From positions 1 through 64,000 of the forward strand of contig NZ_LYRP01000049.1 of the NCBI RefSeq assembly GCF_001655675.1: a DNA stretch of 64,000 nucleotides, written 5' to 3'. The notes below the pieces were generated by a model that had not been told where the DNA came from, made no database searches, and worked only from the letters and a program-made list of their open reading frames with translations. Numbering within the stretch: the stretch's first letter is position 1; each line of letters begins with the position of its first letter. Positions 21,525 through 31,372 of the stretch are shown here, piece by piece. The translations under genes were made by a program, and so were the position numbers. The DNA comes from Mangrovibacter phragmitis. Lineage in GTDB: Bacteria; Pseudomonadota; Gammaproteobacteria; Enterobacterales; Enterobacteriaceae.

Positions 21525-22073
21525 CTACAAAGTCCGCGGACTGGCCTCTTCAAGGAACCGGGTAAGTGAAGGAGCGAGAACCTGACGCACCTTACGCCCG
21601 AGTGTTTCGAGCACCACTTCACCACTCAGGTTACACACAGCAACCACCTGTGACTCACTTTCAACAGTGCCAATGAAAACCGTTGGTGAAAGTTTTAAAC
21701 GCCGTTGAGTAACCAGATGCCCAATCACATTCTCCTGCACACGGGTAAAATCTTCTTCACTCCATACCTGCAGTAACGTTAACGGTAATCCCCCAAACGT
21801 TGCCAGCATATCACCGGCAAATTGCGTGGTGTAAAACTGGTGAATCGCTGGCTGAAGGGTTATCCCCATGGCTCGCTCAACAGCGCCCAAATCTTCAGAC
21901 AGGCTAAAAGGCTGAGGTTGCCAGTACACCACATCTTTTTTAGTTTGCGTAATACAGGGTGATGGTACACCGAACAGTTCATCACTCGCCGGGTGGGTTC
22001 CACACAGTTGATCCCACGTCTGGCTGTATCGTGTGGTAAAATCCTGCAAAGCACTCTGAACAGCGTTATCCAC
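21525..22073 (-). CDS. syd: SecY-interacting protein Syd
   Basis: Peripheral inner-membrane protein that interacts with SecY and is proposed to monitor proper SecYEG assembly. From a GTG start at 22073 it is 182 residues (E. coli 181); GGAGA lies six bases upstream and the sequence VDNAVQSALQDFTTRY matches the family N terminus. The frame stays open about 40 codons further upstream but that part has no family similarity. Core: ELFGVPSPCI, VYWQPQPF, YTTQFAGDM and NLIGHLVTQKRLKL-like IGHLVTQRRLKLSP. Confidence 0.93.
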   Translation of the reverse strand: MDNAVQSALQDFTTRYSQTWDQLCGTHPASDELFGVPSPCITQTKKDVVYWQPQPFSLSEDLGAVERAMGITLQPAIHQFYTTQFAGDMLATFGGLPLTLLQVWSEEDFTRVQENVIGHLVTQRRLKLSPTVFIGTVESESQVVAVCNLSGEVVLETLGRKVRQVLAPSLTRFLEEASPRTL

Positions 22074-22247
22074 TCTTTTCTCCGAAGAAGTCACTGCACA
22101 CCGGCAACCAGGCGAGAAGATGCCGGGTAGCGTTAACGACCAAAGCGGACACCATACAGGATGGTAGCGCTGCTTGCTAACTTCCGGCTTCAAAATTTAC
22201 GCTAAAAATAAGTACCACCTTTTCGGCATCCTATTTAAAGGTAAAGT

Positions 22248-23096
22248 ATGACTGTTTACGATAACCACAAGGCGCTCAGCGGCCTTACACTGGGTAAAAC
22301 AACGGATTACCGGGATCGCTACGACGCTAATTTATTGCAACCTGTTCCCCGCAGCCTGAACCGCGACCCACTGGGGTTGCACGCCGATAGCCTGCCGTTC
22401 CACGGTTGCGACATTTGGACATTGTACGAACTCTCCTGGCTTAACAGCAAAGGTCTGCCTCAGGTTGCTGTTGGGCATGTTGAACTGGAAGCGCGCAGCG
22501 TCAACTTGATTGAATCGAAGAGTTTTAAACTTTACCTCAACAGTTTCAACCAAACCCATTTTGAAAGCTGGGACGACGTACGCCAGACACTGATTCGTGA
22601 TCTGAGCCAGTGTGCAAAAGGCCAGGTTGCCGTCACGCTGTATAGCGTTGGTTTTCTGGAAGGGCAACCTATCGCCGCTTTTAACGGGGAGTGTATCGAC
22701 AACCAGGATATCACTATTGATGATTATCAGTTTGATGACACGTTGCTCGAAGGCGCCGCAAGCACAGGGCCGGTCATTGAAGAAACACTGGTCAGCCATT
22801 TACTGAAGTCAAATTGCCTGATTACTCACCAGCCAGACTGGGGTTCAGTACAAATCGCCTATCAGGGCAAGCGCATTGATCGCGAAAAGCTGCTGCGTTA
22901 CCTGGTCTCTTTTCGCCATCATAACGAGTTCCATGAACAATGTGTTGAACGCATCTTTAATGATATCCAGCGTTACTGCCAACCCAAAGCGCTTAGTGTT
23001 TACGCCCGCTATACCCGTCGTGGTGGGCTGGATATCAACCCCTGGCGCAGCAATTATGCGTTCACCCCCGCGACAGGCCGCCTGCCCCGCCAATAA
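22248..23096 (+). CDS. queF: 7-cyano-7-deazaguanine reductase (NADPH)
   Basis: Reduces preQ0 to preQ1 in queuosine tRNA modification. 282 residues, the long two-domain (type II, YqcD) form of the T-fold superfamily. The catalytic cysteine and aspartate are in [13 protein letters not shown]; the substrate-binding [15 protein letters not shown] and the paired [18 protein letters not shown] are intact. Divergent from syd with a 174-bp shared upstream region. No PreQ1 riboswitch-like element is evident. Confidence 0.96.
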   Translation: MTVYDNHKALSGLTLGKTTDYRDRYDANLLQPVPRSLNRDPLGLHADSLPFHGCDIWTLYELSWLNSKGLPQVAVGHVELEARSVNLIESKSFKLYLNSFNQTHFESWDDVRQTLIRDLSQCAKGQVAVTLYSVGFLEGQPIAAFNGECIDNQDITIDDYQFDDTLLEGAASTGPVIEETLVSHLLKSNCLITHQPDWGSVQIAYQGKRIDREKLLRYLVSFRHHNEFHEQCVERIFNDIQRYCQPKALSVYARYTRRGGLDINPWRSNYAFTPATGRLPRQ

Positions 23097-23267
23097 TCCC
23101 TGTGGCTCATGGATGAGCTAAGTTCCAAATCAGTTTTCGCTATGCGAACCAACACGCGAATCAACACAATAATGCAAACTGTTGCACTCGTGTGGGTTGT
23201 TAAAACCCACAAGCCAGGGCTATTGTAATCACAGGGAGCTGTGCCTTTAGCCCCATAAGGAGTCTAC

Positions 23268-24632
23268 TTGATTACACATATCAGCCCACTTGGTTCAATG
23301 GATTTGTTGTCGCAACTGGAAGTCGACATGCTTAAGCGCACGGCCAGTAGCGATCTTTATCAACTGTTTCGTAACTGTTCACTTGCCGTTCTGAACTCGG
23401 GTAGCCAGACAGACAGCAGCAAAGAACTGTTATCCCGTTTTCAGAATTTTGACATCAACGTACTGCGCCGGGAACGTGGCGTGAAACTTGAGCTGATTAA
23501 CCCGCCTGAAGATGCTTTTGTCGATGGGCATATCATTCGTTCACTGCAGGCCAACTTGTTTGCCGTGTTGCGCGATATTCTGTTCGTTAACGGGCAGATT
23601 AATCTTGCCAGCCGGGTACAACACCTGAATATGGAAGCCTCGGTACATATCACTAACCTGGTGTTCTCGATTTTGCGCAATGCCCGGGCATTGCATGTTG
23701 GTGAAGCCCCGAACCTGGTTGTTTGCTGGGGTGGCCACTCAATTAATGAAACTGAATATTTGTATGGCCGCAGCGTAGGTAACCAACTCGGCTTGCGGGA
23801 ATTGAATATCTGCACTGGTTGTGGGCCCGGAGCAATGGAAGCCCCGATGAAAGGTGCGGCGGTTGGGCACGCACAACAGCGTTACAAAGATGGCCGGTTT
23901 ATTGGTATGACTGAGCCTTCAATTATCGCCGCTGAGCCGCCAAACCCACTGGTTAATGAACTGATAATCATGCCAGATATCGAAAAACGCCTTGAAGCAT
24001 TTGTGCGTATTGCTCATGGCATCATCATTTTCCCGGGTGGTGTAGGCACTGCAGAAGAACTGTTATACCTGCTCGGTATTCTGATGAATCCGGAAAACCA
24101 GAATCAGGTACTGCCGCTGATCCTCACCGGGCCAAAAGGCAGCGCGGATTACTTCCGGGTACTGGATGAGTTCATTGTTAACACGCTGGGTGAAGAAGCC
24201 CGCAAACATTACACCATCATTGTTGATGATGCGGCTGAAGTGGCGCGCCAAATGAAAAAAGCGATGCCGATGGTGAAAGAGAACCGTCGTGAAAGCGGAG
24301 ATGCTTACAGCTTCAACTGGTCATTACGTATTGCGCCAGACTTGCAACTCCCCTTCGAACCCACCCATGAAAATATGGCGAACCTTAACCTGCACACGGA
24401 GCAGCCAGCAGAGAAACTGGCCGCTGATCTGCGCCGGGCTTTCTCAGGAATTGTCGCGGGTAACGTGAAAGAAGTAGGTATCAAAGCGATTGAATCCTTT
24501 GGCCCGTATAAGATCCATGGTGACAGCCAAATAATGAAACGGATGGATGATTTACTGCAGGGTTTTGTAGCCCAGCATCGTATGAAGCTCCCAGGATCAA
24601 CCTACATTCCCTGCTACGAAATTTGTAGTTGA
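23268..24632 (+). CDS. ppnN: Nucleotide 5'-monophosphate nucleosidase PpnN
   Basis: Cleaves purine and pyrimidine nucleotides to base and ribose 5-phosphate; stimulated by (p)ppGpp in E. coli. 454 residues. The start is TTG 23268 with AAGGAG six bases upstream, as for the E. coli gene; the protein begins with [17 protein letters not shown]. The Rossmann LOG-family core has [16 protein letters not shown] and [16 protein letters not shown]. Formerly ygdH. In E. coli K-12 sdaC-sdaB follow; here a terminator, the 50-bp repeat and xni follow. Confidence 0.96.
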   Translation: MITHISPLGSMDLLSQLEVDMLKRTASSDLYQLFRNCSLAVLNSGSQTDSSKELLSRFQNFDINVLRRERGVKLELINPPEDAFVDGHIIRSLQANLFAVLRDILFVNGQINLASRVQHLNMEASVHITNLVFSILRNARALHVGEAPNLVVCWGGHSINETEYLYGRSVGNQLGLRELNICTGCGPGAMEAPMKGAAVGHAQQRYKDGRFIGMTEPSIIAAEPPNPLVNELIIMPDIEKRLEAFVRIAHGIIIFPGGVGTAEELLYLLGILMNPENQNQVLPLILTGPKGSADYFRVLDEFIVNTLGEEARKHYTIIVDDAAEVARQMKKAMPMVKENRRESGDAYSFNWSLRIAPDLQLPFEPTHENMANLNLHTEQPAEKLAADLRRAFSGIVAGNVKEVGIKAIESFGPYKIHGDSQIMKRMDDLLQGFVAQHRMKLPGSTYIPCYEICS

Positions 24633-24671
24633 TAGTGAATTAATATCGGGTTAATGCGTAGCCATTCATAA

Positions 24672-24697
24672 AGGGCAGTGAATACTGCCCTTTTTTA
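24672..24697 (+). terminator. ppnN terminator
   Basis: AGGGCAGT pairs with ACTGCCCT around a GAAT-type loop and is followed by six T residues. It lies about 40 bp after the ppnN stop. Confidence 0.9.
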
Positions 24698-24740
24698 TTG
24701 AGTAACATCTTTTCGTTCGGTGCGAACATAAGGTTTGTTA
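24691..24740. repeat. 50-bp hairpin-forming repeat, copy B
   Basis: Matches 392-441 at 42 of 50 positions. It starts in the T run of the ppnN terminator. The central dyad is GTTCG-GTG-CGAAC (24714-24726), with an outer CTTT/AAGG stem. It occupies the place where sdaC-sdaB lie in E. coli K-12. Function unknown. Confidence 0.55.
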
Positions 24741-24843
24741 CTGAAAAAAATGGAAACTGCCGCGCATTGTTTTCCCCTGTCATGGTAGTAAAAGCCATAA
24801 AATGGTAGGGTTTATTTATGGTAACCTGCTGAAAAATACTGCT

Positions 24844-25599
24844 ATGTCATCACACTTACTGATAATTGACGCGCTGAATCTTATCCGGCGCATTCATGCC
24901 GTATCCGGCTCCCCTTGTCGGGATACCTGCATACATGCGCTTAGGCAGTTACTTAACCACGCCAGCCCCACTCATGCTGTTGCAGTATTCGATGATGAGA
25001 ACCGGCACGATGGCTGGCGCTACCGCCTGTTCCCGTCATATAAAGCAGGGCGTTCAGCAGTACCGGAAGATTTACAACATGAAATGCCGCTGATTCGCGA
25101 GACTTTCGCCGAACAGGGTGTCGCCTGCTGGTCTCTGGAAAACTGCGAGGCCGATGACCTGGCTGCAACGCTGGCCGCAAAAGTTGCTGCAGCCGGGCAG
25201 CTGGCCACCATCGTTTCCACCGATAAAGGCTACTGCCAACTCCTGTCGCCCACTATTCGTATTCGCGACTATTTCCAAAAACGTTGGCTGGATGCCCCGT
25301 TTATTGCAGAAGAGTTTGGCGTAACACCAGAGGCATTACCCCATTACTGGGGCCTGACGGGTGTTAGCAGCAGTAAAATTCCAGGAGTGCCGGGTATTGG
25401 CCCCAAAACCGCCAGCCAGTTAATCAGCCAGTACCAGACTCTGGAAAACCTCTGGCAACACCTGGATGACGTTCCGCAGAAGTGGAAGAAAAAGCTCACA
25501 GGGCAATATGATAATGCCCTGCTTAGCAGAAAACTGGTTACGCTGGAGACCGGGCTGGTGTTATCAGGCAACCTGCAGCAACTGCGCCTGAAGCGATAG
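24844..25599 (+). CDS. xni: Flap endonuclease Xni
   Basis: Structure-specific 5'-flap endonuclease related to the 5' nuclease domain of DNA polymerase I. 251 residues from ATG 24844, the length of the E. coli protein; an earlier in-frame ATG (24802) adds 14 residues without family match. Metal-binding acidic clusters: [36 protein letters not shown] and [11 protein letters not shown]; the helix-hairpin-helix [13 protein letters not shown] binds DNA. No strong ribosome site is seen before the chosen start. Confidence 0.94.
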   Translation: MSSHLLIIDALNLIRRIHAVSGSPCRDTCIHALRQLLNHASPTHAVAVFDDENRHDGWRYRLFPSYKAGRSAVPEDLQHEMPLIRETFAEQGVACWSLENCEADDLAATLAAKVAAAGQLATIVSTDKGYCQLLSPTIRIRDYFQKRWLDAPFIAEEFGVTPEALPHYWGLTGVSSSKIPGVPGIGPKTASQLISQYQTLENLWQHLDDVPQKWKKKLTGQYDNALLSRKLVTLETGLVLSGNLQQLRLKR

Positions 25600-25639
25600 C
25601 CCGGATTACTGGCGCGCAAAACCAGTCACTACAGTACGC

Positions 25640-26740
25640 TTAGCGCTCGTCGCGCCGCCCACCGACAGCTGCCCACCAGCGGCGTACATGTACGGTGACT
25701 TCCTCCCGGTCATGATACAACTGCCTGGCCTGAATGGTGGCATTAATACCCTGTTCATCCAGAGCATTACGAATAAATGCCAGATTTTGCGATACCTCTT
25801 CATAACGCTTTTTCATTGGCAGTTTGAGGTTAAAAATGGTTTCACGGCACCAGCCATTTACCAGCCACTGTACCATCAGTGCCGTTACTTTGGCGGGCTT
25901 TTCCACCATGTCGCACACCATCCATGAAATATTATTGCGATTAGGGCGGAAGCGGAAACCATCTTCCCGCAACCAGGTTACCTGCCCGGTATCCATCAGG
26001 CTTTGTGCCATAGGCCCGTTATCCACAGAGGAAACCCACATGTTGCGTTTCACCAGTTGATATGTCCAACCGCCCGGGCAGGCTCCCAGATCCACGGCAT
26101 ACATACCATTCGCCAGGCGTTCATCCCATTCATCTTCAGGAATAAACACATGAAAAGCTTCCTCCAGCTTGAGGGTGGAGCGGCTTGGCGCATCGGAGGG
26201 AAACTTAAGACGAGGTATTCCCATATAAAATGGCGAATTATTGGTACTCAGGGAATAACCCACATAGCAACAACCCGGAGCGATAAAAAAGACATGAACC
26301 ACCGGGCGACGGTTGTTTTCAACTTTTGATAAGACCCCGGCAGCACGCAATGCACCGCGTAACGGTACCGTAAATTTACGGCAGAACTTCATCAGTTCTT
26401 TACTTTCGTTGGTATCAGCAACTTCCACACGCAAATCGCCGCCTTTATCAACCTGGCCGGTGAGTGTGGCAACAACTGGCGTGATACGATCCTCCGGCGG
26501 CAAATCTTTGAGTAACTCGCCAGTAATGAACATTTGCCGGGCAAAAATCAGCGACATAAATGGCAGATTTTTTATCAGTTTTTCTGCATCGCCATCCTGG
26601 TAGCATTCAAATAATACCCAGGCAGAATGCTCTTTTACCCGGGCAAAGCCGTACACTTCTAATTGCGCCGCTTTGTCAGTTATTTCCGCGGCACACTCTT
26701 TTTCAAAACCCTGCCGGCAGTAAAGTACTACCTTATTCAT
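25640..26740 (-). CDS. rlmM: 23S rRNA 2'-O-ribose C2498 methyltransferase
   Basis: Methylates the ribose of C2498 in 23S rRNA. 366 residues, as in E. coli. N-terminal THUMP-like region; C-terminal Rossmann methyltransferase with the SAM loop [14 protein letters not shown] and VSSVDNGPM, and catalytic K-D-K-type residues including [13 protein letters not shown]. Its start overlaps the end of ygdD by 8 bp, so the pair is cotranscribed, downstream of gcvA. Confidence 0.96.
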   Translation of the reverse strand: MNKVVLYCRQGFEKECAAEITDKAAQLEVYGFARVKEHSAWVLFECYQDGDAEKLIKNLPFMSLIFARQMFITGELLKDLPPEDRITPVVATLTGQVDKGGDLRVEVADTNESKELMKFCRKFTVPLRGALRAAGVLSKVENNRRPVVHVFFIAPGCCYVGYSLSTNNSPFYMGIPRLKFPSDAPSRSTLKLEEAFHVFIPEDEWDERLANGMYAVDLGACPGGWTYQLVKRNMWVSSVDNGPMAQSLMDTGQVTWLREDGFRFRPNRNNISWMVCDMVEKPAKVTALMVQWLVNGWCRETIFNLKLPMKKRYEEVSQNLAFIRNALDEQGINATIQARQLYHDREEVTVHVRRWWAAVGGRRDER

Positions 26741-27128
26741 GCGTTACACCTTTGCGTTTCAATCGAATTGCGCCAATCAGCATCAATACCCAACCGGCTA
26801 AAAAACTCACTCCTCCAACGGGGGTGACAAACGCCCATAAACGGAGTTGGGACAAGGCCAGGCAGTACAAACTGCCGCTGAACAAAACCGTCCCTAATGC
26901 CAGAAAAACACTACTCCAGTAAAACCAGATACTGATCCGGCGTTGCATCGCCACCGCCAGGCCTAAAATTGCCAGCGTATGGAATGCCTGATACTGGAGC
27001 CCGGTATGTATCCATCCCAGTTCAGCAACCCCAATAGACTTACTGAGAACATGTGCGCCGAATGCGCCAAAGGCGACATAAACAAAACCGCTCACCGCGG
27101 CAAAAATCAGCATAAAACGGCTGGTCAT
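26733..27128 (-). CDS. ygdD: DUF423 inner membrane protein YgdD
   Basis: 131 residues with four predicted membrane helices (for example [19 protein letters not shown] and [10 protein letters not shown]), DUF423 family. Function unknown; conserved between gcvA and rlmM across enterobacteria. Begins 39 bp after the gcvA stop. Confidence 0.93.
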   Translation of the reverse strand: MTSRFMLIFAAVSGFVYVAFGAFGAHVLSKSIGVAELGWIHTGLQYQAFHTLAILGLAVAMQRRISIWFYWSSVFLALGTVLFSGSLYCLALSQLRLWAFVTPVGGVSFLAGWVLMLIGAIRLKRKGVTHE

Positions 27129-27167
27129 GGTATTACCTTAAATTGTGCTCTGCCCTGGCAGTACAGA

Positions 27168-28085
27168 TTAATGATCATAACGAAAACGGAATTTTTCTTG
27201 TTCACTGGCCGCTTTCGCAAGGATCCACTGCCGGAAGGCTGCGATTTTTCCCAGTTCCGCCTGGCTGTCATGACAAACCAGATAGAACGCGTTTTTACTC
27301 ACCAGCACATCATTGAAAGGACAGACCAGACGGCCTGCTTCAATCTCAGATTGCGCCATAACATTGTTGGCTAACGCAATTCCTTGCCCGTGGATAGCCG
27401 CCTGCAACACCATTGAGCTGTGGCTAAATATCGGCCCCTGTTGCACATTAATATGGGCCAGCCCCAGTTGCCGGGTGTAGGCCTGCCAGTCACGGCGCGA
27501 CGCATCATGCAAAAGCGTATGCTGAATTAAATCCTCAGGGGATTTTAACGGTTTATCTCCGGTTAACAACAACGGCGAACAAACAGGAAGCAAATACTCG
27601 GCATACAGCTTTTCAACACGCAGCCCCGGCCAGTTTCCCCGTCCATAAAAAATGGCCACATCGACATCATCCGCCAGTTTATCTTCCTGCCTGTCCACCG
27701 CCTGAATACGTACATCAATCCCCGGGTAATCAGCATTGAAGCTTGATAAACGCGGTACCAGCCACTGTATTGCAAAACTTGGCAGTAAACTGACAGTCAA
27801 CGCCCCTTTCGCACTCCGCGCCTGTAGTTTGCGCGTTGCCTCAGTTAACTGGGAGAATATCTCTTTGATATCGAGAAAATAGCTCTGTCCTTCCTCTGTA
27901 AGCAGAAGGGAACGGTTACGTCGACGGAATAATTTAAGCCCCAGAAAATCTTCCAGGGACTTTATCTGGTGGCTGACCGCAGCCTGAGTCACGAATAGTT
28001 CTTCAGCCGCTTTGGTAAAACTCAAATGGCGTGCAGCAGCATCGAACACACGTAATGCGTTGAGAGGTGGAAGTCGCTTTGACAT
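27168..28085 (-). CDS. gcvA: LysR-type regulator of glycine cleavage GcvA
   Basis: Activates gcvTHP when glycine is abundant, represses it with GcvR otherwise, and activates the divergent sRNA gene gcvB. 305 residues: N-terminal winged helix (LPPLNALRVFDAAARHLSF, FVTQAAVSHQIKSLEDFLG) and a substrate-binding domain. 128 bp separate its start from the gcvB start, leaving room for a shared GcvA-binding region. Confidence 0.97.
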   Translation of the reverse strand: MSKRLPPLNALRVFDAAARHLSFTKAAEELFVTQAAVSHQIKSLEDFLGLKLFRRRNRSLLLTEEGQSYFLDIKEIFSQLTEATRKLQARSAKGALTVSLLPSFAIQWLVPRLSSFNADYPGIDVRIQAVDRQEDKLADDVDVAIFYGRGNWPGLRVEKLYAEYLLPVCSPLLLTGDKPLKSPEDLIQHTLLHDASRRDWQAYTRQLGLAHINVQQGPIFSHSSMVLQAAIHGQGIALANNVMAQSEIEAGRLVCPFNDVLVSKNAFYLVCHDSQAELGKIAAFRQWILAKAASEQEKFRFRYDH

Positions 28086-28178
28086 CTTTGCCTGGCTTTT
28101 ATGTTAACCAATAATAACAAACAGGAAACAGAGTTTAACCTATTAGTTTTTTTTATCTGAGCCATTATAAATTGTCCG

Positions 28179-28207
28179 TTGAGGTTGCACCAGCAAATAC
28201 CTATAGT
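28179..28207 (+). promoter_or_regulatory. gcvB sigma-70 promoter
   Basis: TTGAGG (28179-28184), a 17-bp spacer and TATAGT (28202-28207), six bases before the RNA start at 28214. In E. coli this promoter is activated by GcvA. Confidence 0.75.
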
Positions 28208-28213
28208 GGCGTC

Positions 28214-28418
28214 ACTTCCTGAGCCGGAACGAAAAGCTATTCTGAAATGAAGGTTTTAGAGGGGCTTTTGGCTTACGGTTGTGATGTTGTGTTGTTGTGT
28301 TTGCATTGGTCTGCTATTCAGACCCTGGCGGCAAGGGCTGCCTTTTTCACTTCCTGTACATTTACCCTGTCTGTCCATAGTGATTTGTATAGCACCGCGA
28401 TTTGCGGTGCTTTTTTTT
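28214..28418 (+). ncRNA. gcvB: GcvB small RNA
   Basis: Hfq-dependent sRNA of about 205 nt that represses many amino-acid and peptide transport mRNAs. It begins ACTTCCTGAGCCGGAACGAA, identical to E. coli, contains the GU-rich R1 seed region (TTGTGATGTTGTGTTGTTGT) and the R2-type CACTTCCTGTACATTTACCC, and ends with an AGCACCGC/GCGGTGCT stem and eight T residues. Differences from E. coli fall in stem segments outside R1. It lies in the usual place, divergent from gcvA, and stops 20 bp short of the convergent ygdI end. Confidence 0.97.
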
Positions 28419-28437
28419 GCCTGAAGATCAGCGAATA

Positions 28438-28665
28438 TCAATCATCCAGCGCCGTCATTTCTTTTACATCTGAACGGTTTATCTGTTGCTTAGCTCCACT
28501 GGCATCTTCATATTTAATCATGCCGGTTTCATCATCGGTTGAGGGTTTCCCCTGAGTGACAATCGTTCTGCCATCATTGGTGTGCATCACATAATTGGGT
28601 CCGGAGCAGGCTGAAAGTGCCAGTGTCATCATCCCCGCACACAGCATTGCATAAATCTTTGTCAT
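28438..28665 (-). CDS. ygdI: DUF903 lipoprotein YgdI
   Basis: Small lipoprotein, 75 residues. Signal peptide with lipobox LALSAC, cleaved before the cysteine near residue 20; the mature part has the SH3-like YVMHTNDGRTIVTQGKPSTDD and the QINRSDVKEM motif. Function unknown. A paralogue, ygdR, lies at 56738 in this window. Confidence 0.93.
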   Translation of the reverse strand: MTKIYAMLCAGMMTLALSACSGPNYVMHTNDGRTIVTQGKPSTDDETGMIKYEDASGAKQQINRSDVKEMTALDD

Positions 28666-28855
28666 TCTCGCCTCCTTCAGTATGAGATGCTGCTTTATAA
28701 TGCAGCCACACTATTGAAAATAAAATTGCTAACACTATTCAGCATAACAAACTCCCTGACAGCCATTTTCATTCCTGGAGGAATCTGAATCCCCGTCATG
28801 GCTTGTAGAACAGTTTAAAATACGCCACGATCAGCGCTATGAAATGAGGAAAAGC

Positions 28856-30061
28856 ATGAAATCATTTAATCCCAGCCAGTTTCGCGCCCAATTCCCCGCA
28901 CTGAATGATGGCTCGATTTATCTCGATAGCGCAGCAACTGCCCTGAAACCCGGCGCAGTCATTGATGCGACCACAGCATTCTATAAAAGCAGCGGAGGCA
29001 ACGTTCATCGTAGCCACTCAGCACAGGCGCAGCAATTGACGGAGCAGTACGAAAATACCCGTACTATGGTAGCCCAATACCTGAATACCCCAGACCCGAA
29101 CACTATTGTCTGGACCCGGGGCACCACAGAAGCCATCAATCTGGTAGCCCAGGGTTTTGCCCGCTCTCGCCTGCTGGCCGGAGATGAAATTATCGTTAGT
29201 GAAGCAGAGCACCACGCTAACCTGGTACCCTGGCTTATGGTGGCTGAACAGACTGGTGCCAGGGTGGTGAAATGGCCGGTGAACAGTGAAGGCCTGCCGG
29301 ATATTCAGCAATTACCCGGCTTAATGACCTCGCGCTGTAAAATTTTAGCTGTTGGCCAAATGTCTAATGTTACAGGTGGCCAGCCAGACCTTGTCCAGGC
29401 GATAACCCTTGCGCGCCAGGCCGGGGCATACGTTGTTGTTGATGGCGCGCAGGGCATTGTCCACAACCCACCAGACCTCACCACACTGGATTGTGACTTT
29501 TATGCATTCTCCGCCCACAAACTGTATGGCCCGACAGGGGTTGGCGTACTGTATGGGAAAGCGGAGCTACTGGCAGAGATGTCGCCTTTGTTGGGGGGTG
29601 GGAAAATGATTACTGACGTTTCCTTTGACGGCTACACTGTGCAATCAGCCCCCTGGCGCTTCGAGGCTGGCACGCCCAACATGGCAGGCGTCGCGGGCCT
29701 GAATGCGGCACTGCAATGGCTAAGCCAGGTTGATACTGCTCAGGCTGAAGCCTGGGCCTGCCAGTTAGCCGACAGCGCAGCGCACCAGTTAGCAAAAAGG
29801 CCCGGAGTCCGGCTGTTTCGGGCTCCCCACGCCAGCCTGTTTGCTTTCACGGTTGATGGCCTGCACCACAGTGACATAGCAACACTGATTAGTAGCGCCG
29901 GTATCGCTTTACGTTCTGGTCAGCATTGTGCGCAACCCTTGCTTGCTGCGCTGGGTGTGTCAGGTACACTACGGGTTTCATTTGCACCTTATAACACGCC
30001 AGACGATGTTGCCGCCCTGGTTGCAGCGTTTGACCAGGCGCTGTCAATTTTGTTGGACTAA
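28856..30061 (+). CDS. csdA: Cysteine sulfinate desulfinase CsdA
   Basis: PLP-dependent class V aminotransferase-type cysteine desulfurase that passes sulfur to CsdE and, through it, to the TcdA system. 401 residues from ATG 28856 (AGGAAAAGC upstream). PLP lysine in [17 protein letters not shown]; active-site cysteine in [12 protein letters not shown] near residue 358; [11 protein letters not shown] contacts PLP. csdE follows after 5 bp. Confidence 0.96.
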   Translation: MKSFNPSQFRAQFPALNDGSIYLDSAATALKPGAVIDATTAFYKSSGGNVHRSHSAQAQQLTEQYENTRTMVAQYLNTPDPNTIVWTRGTTEAINLVAQGFARSRLLAGDEIIVSEAEHHANLVPWLMVAEQTGARVVKWPVNSEGLPDIQQLPGLMTSRCKILAVGQMSNVTGGQPDLVQAITLARQAGAYVVVDGAQGIVHNPPDLTTLDCDFYAFSAHKLYGPTGVGVLYGKAELLAEMSPLLGGGKMITDVSFDGYTVQSAPWRFEAGTPNMAGVAGLNAALQWLSQVDTAQAEAWACQLADSAAHQLAKRPGVRLFRAPHASLFAFTVDGLHHSDIATLISSAGIALRSGQHCAQPLLAALGVSGTLRVSFAPYNTPDDVAALVAAFDQALSILLD

Positions 30062-30066
30062 GCCAT

Positions 30067-30507
30067 ATGCCTTTAACCGGACAACACCCTTTCGGAACCC
30101 AGATAACACCAGAATCCTTGCAACACGACTTTGCACCACTCACCACCTGGGAGGAAAAGTACCGTCAGTTAATTATGCTGGGCAAAAAACTCCCGCCACT
30201 ACCCAGTGATGAACGGGAGCGGGCACACGAAATCAGCGGTTGTGAAAACCGTTTATGGCTTGGGTGGGAGCAGGCTGAGAATGGGCAACTGCATTTCTTC
30301 GGCGAAAGCGAAGGGCGAATAGTACGCGGCCTGCTGGCAATTCTGTTAACCGGTATTGAAGGGAAAACCCGTGAGCAACTGCAAAATAGTAGCCCACTGG
30401 CGCTATTTGAAACCTTAGAGCTGCGTGCACAATTGAGTGCCAGCCGCAACCAGGGGCTGAATGCTCTGGAAGCGGCGGTAAAAAAAGCGGCGCACAGTCA
30501 GCCCTGA
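30067..30507 (+). CDS. csdE: Sulfur acceptor protein CsdE
   Basis: SufE-family acceptor that takes persulfide from CsdA. 146 residues; acceptor cysteine in the loop [13 protein letters not shown] near residue 61, and the [16 protein letters not shown] helix near the end. Cotranscribed with csdA; its last 10 bp overlap the convergent tcdA stop. Confidence 0.95.
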   Translation: MPLTGQHPFGTQITPESLQHDFAPLTTWEEKYRQLIMLGKKLPPLPSDERERAHEISGCENRLWLGWEQAENGQLHFFGESEGRIVRGLLAILLTGIEGKTREQLQNSSPLALFETLELRAQLSASRNQGLNALEAAVKKAAHSQP

Positions 30508-31310
30508 GACAGGCGGGCAGCTTTAGCCAGCATCTTTTTCAATGCATGTGATACAGCAACAAAGCCAAAAGTTGCGGTAACCATCGTTGCCGCACCAAAC
30601 CCGGAAGCACAGTCCATGCGTTTTGGTCCTTCTGCGGTACTTTTCGCGGCGCAAACAGTGCCATCCATTTGTGGGTACACCAGAGCTTCTGTGGAGAAAA
30701 CACAGTCCACACCAAGCTTTCCTTTACTGTTTTTCACCACGCCGAAATCACTTTTCAGACGTTCACGGACTTTGGCAGCCAGAGGATCCTGGATAGTTTT
30801 CGCCAGATCTGCCACCTGAATCTGGGTAGGATCGATTTGACCACCCGCGCCTCCCGTTGTAACCAGAGGTACTTTATTGCGCCGGCACCAGGCTATCAGC
30901 GCTGCTTTCGGGCGCACACTGTCGATGGCATCAATTACGTAGCTGAAGCCTTTATCCAGCAGTTGTGCCACGTTATCCTGGGTAACAAAGTCATCCACAA
31001 CCGTCACCTGGCATTCCGGGTTAATTGCGGCAATACGTTGTGCCATGACTTCCGCTTTCGCCAGCCCGACATTTCCCTGCAATGCATGTATTTGCCGGTT
31101 CGTGTTGGTGACACAAACATCATCCATGTCAATCAGCGTAATTGCACCCACACCAGTACGCGCCAGCGCTTCCGCCACCCATGAACCCACGCCACCAATG
31201 CCAACAACACAAATATGCGCATCAGCAAAACACTGCAGAGCCTCACGCCCATAAAGCCTCGCAGTACCGCCAAAGCGTTGCAGCCAGGCATCCGTCAGTA
31301 CGACAGCCAT
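30498..31310 (-). CDS. tcdA: tRNA threonylcarbamoyladenosine dehydratase
   Basis: ATP-dependent enzyme that cyclises t6A37 of tRNA to ct6A; formerly csdL. 270 residues from ATG 31310 ([15 protein letters not shown]); 17 further upstream codons lack support. E1/ThiF-like Rossmann fold with [36 protein letters not shown] and [12 protein letters not shown]. Works with CsdA-CsdE, whose genes converge on it. Confidence 0.96.
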   Translation of the reverse strand: MAVVLTDAWLQRFGGTARLYGREALQCFADAHICVVGIGGVGSWVAEALARTGVGAITLIDMDDVCVTNTNRQIHALQGNVGLAKAEVMAQRIAAINPECQVTVVDDFVTQDNVAQLLDKGFSYVIDAIDSVRPKAALIAWCRRNKVPLVTTGGAGGQIDPTQIQVADLAKTIQDPLAAKVRERLKSDFGVVKNSKGKLGVDCVFSTEALVYPQMDGTVCAAKSTAEGPKRMDCASGFGAATMVTATFGFVAVSHALKKMLAKAARLSQG

Positions 31311-31330
31311 GAAAAACCTCAGATGTTCTA

Positions 31331-31359
31331 CAAATAAAACGGGCTGGATAATCCAGCCC
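31331..31359 (-). terminator. mltA terminator
   Basis: GGGCTGGAT and ATCCAGCCC form a perfect palindrome (31341-31359), followed on the minus strand by GTTTTATTTG. It begins 14 bp after the mltA stop. Confidence 0.75.
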
Positions 31360-31372
31360 ACAAGGAAGAGAG

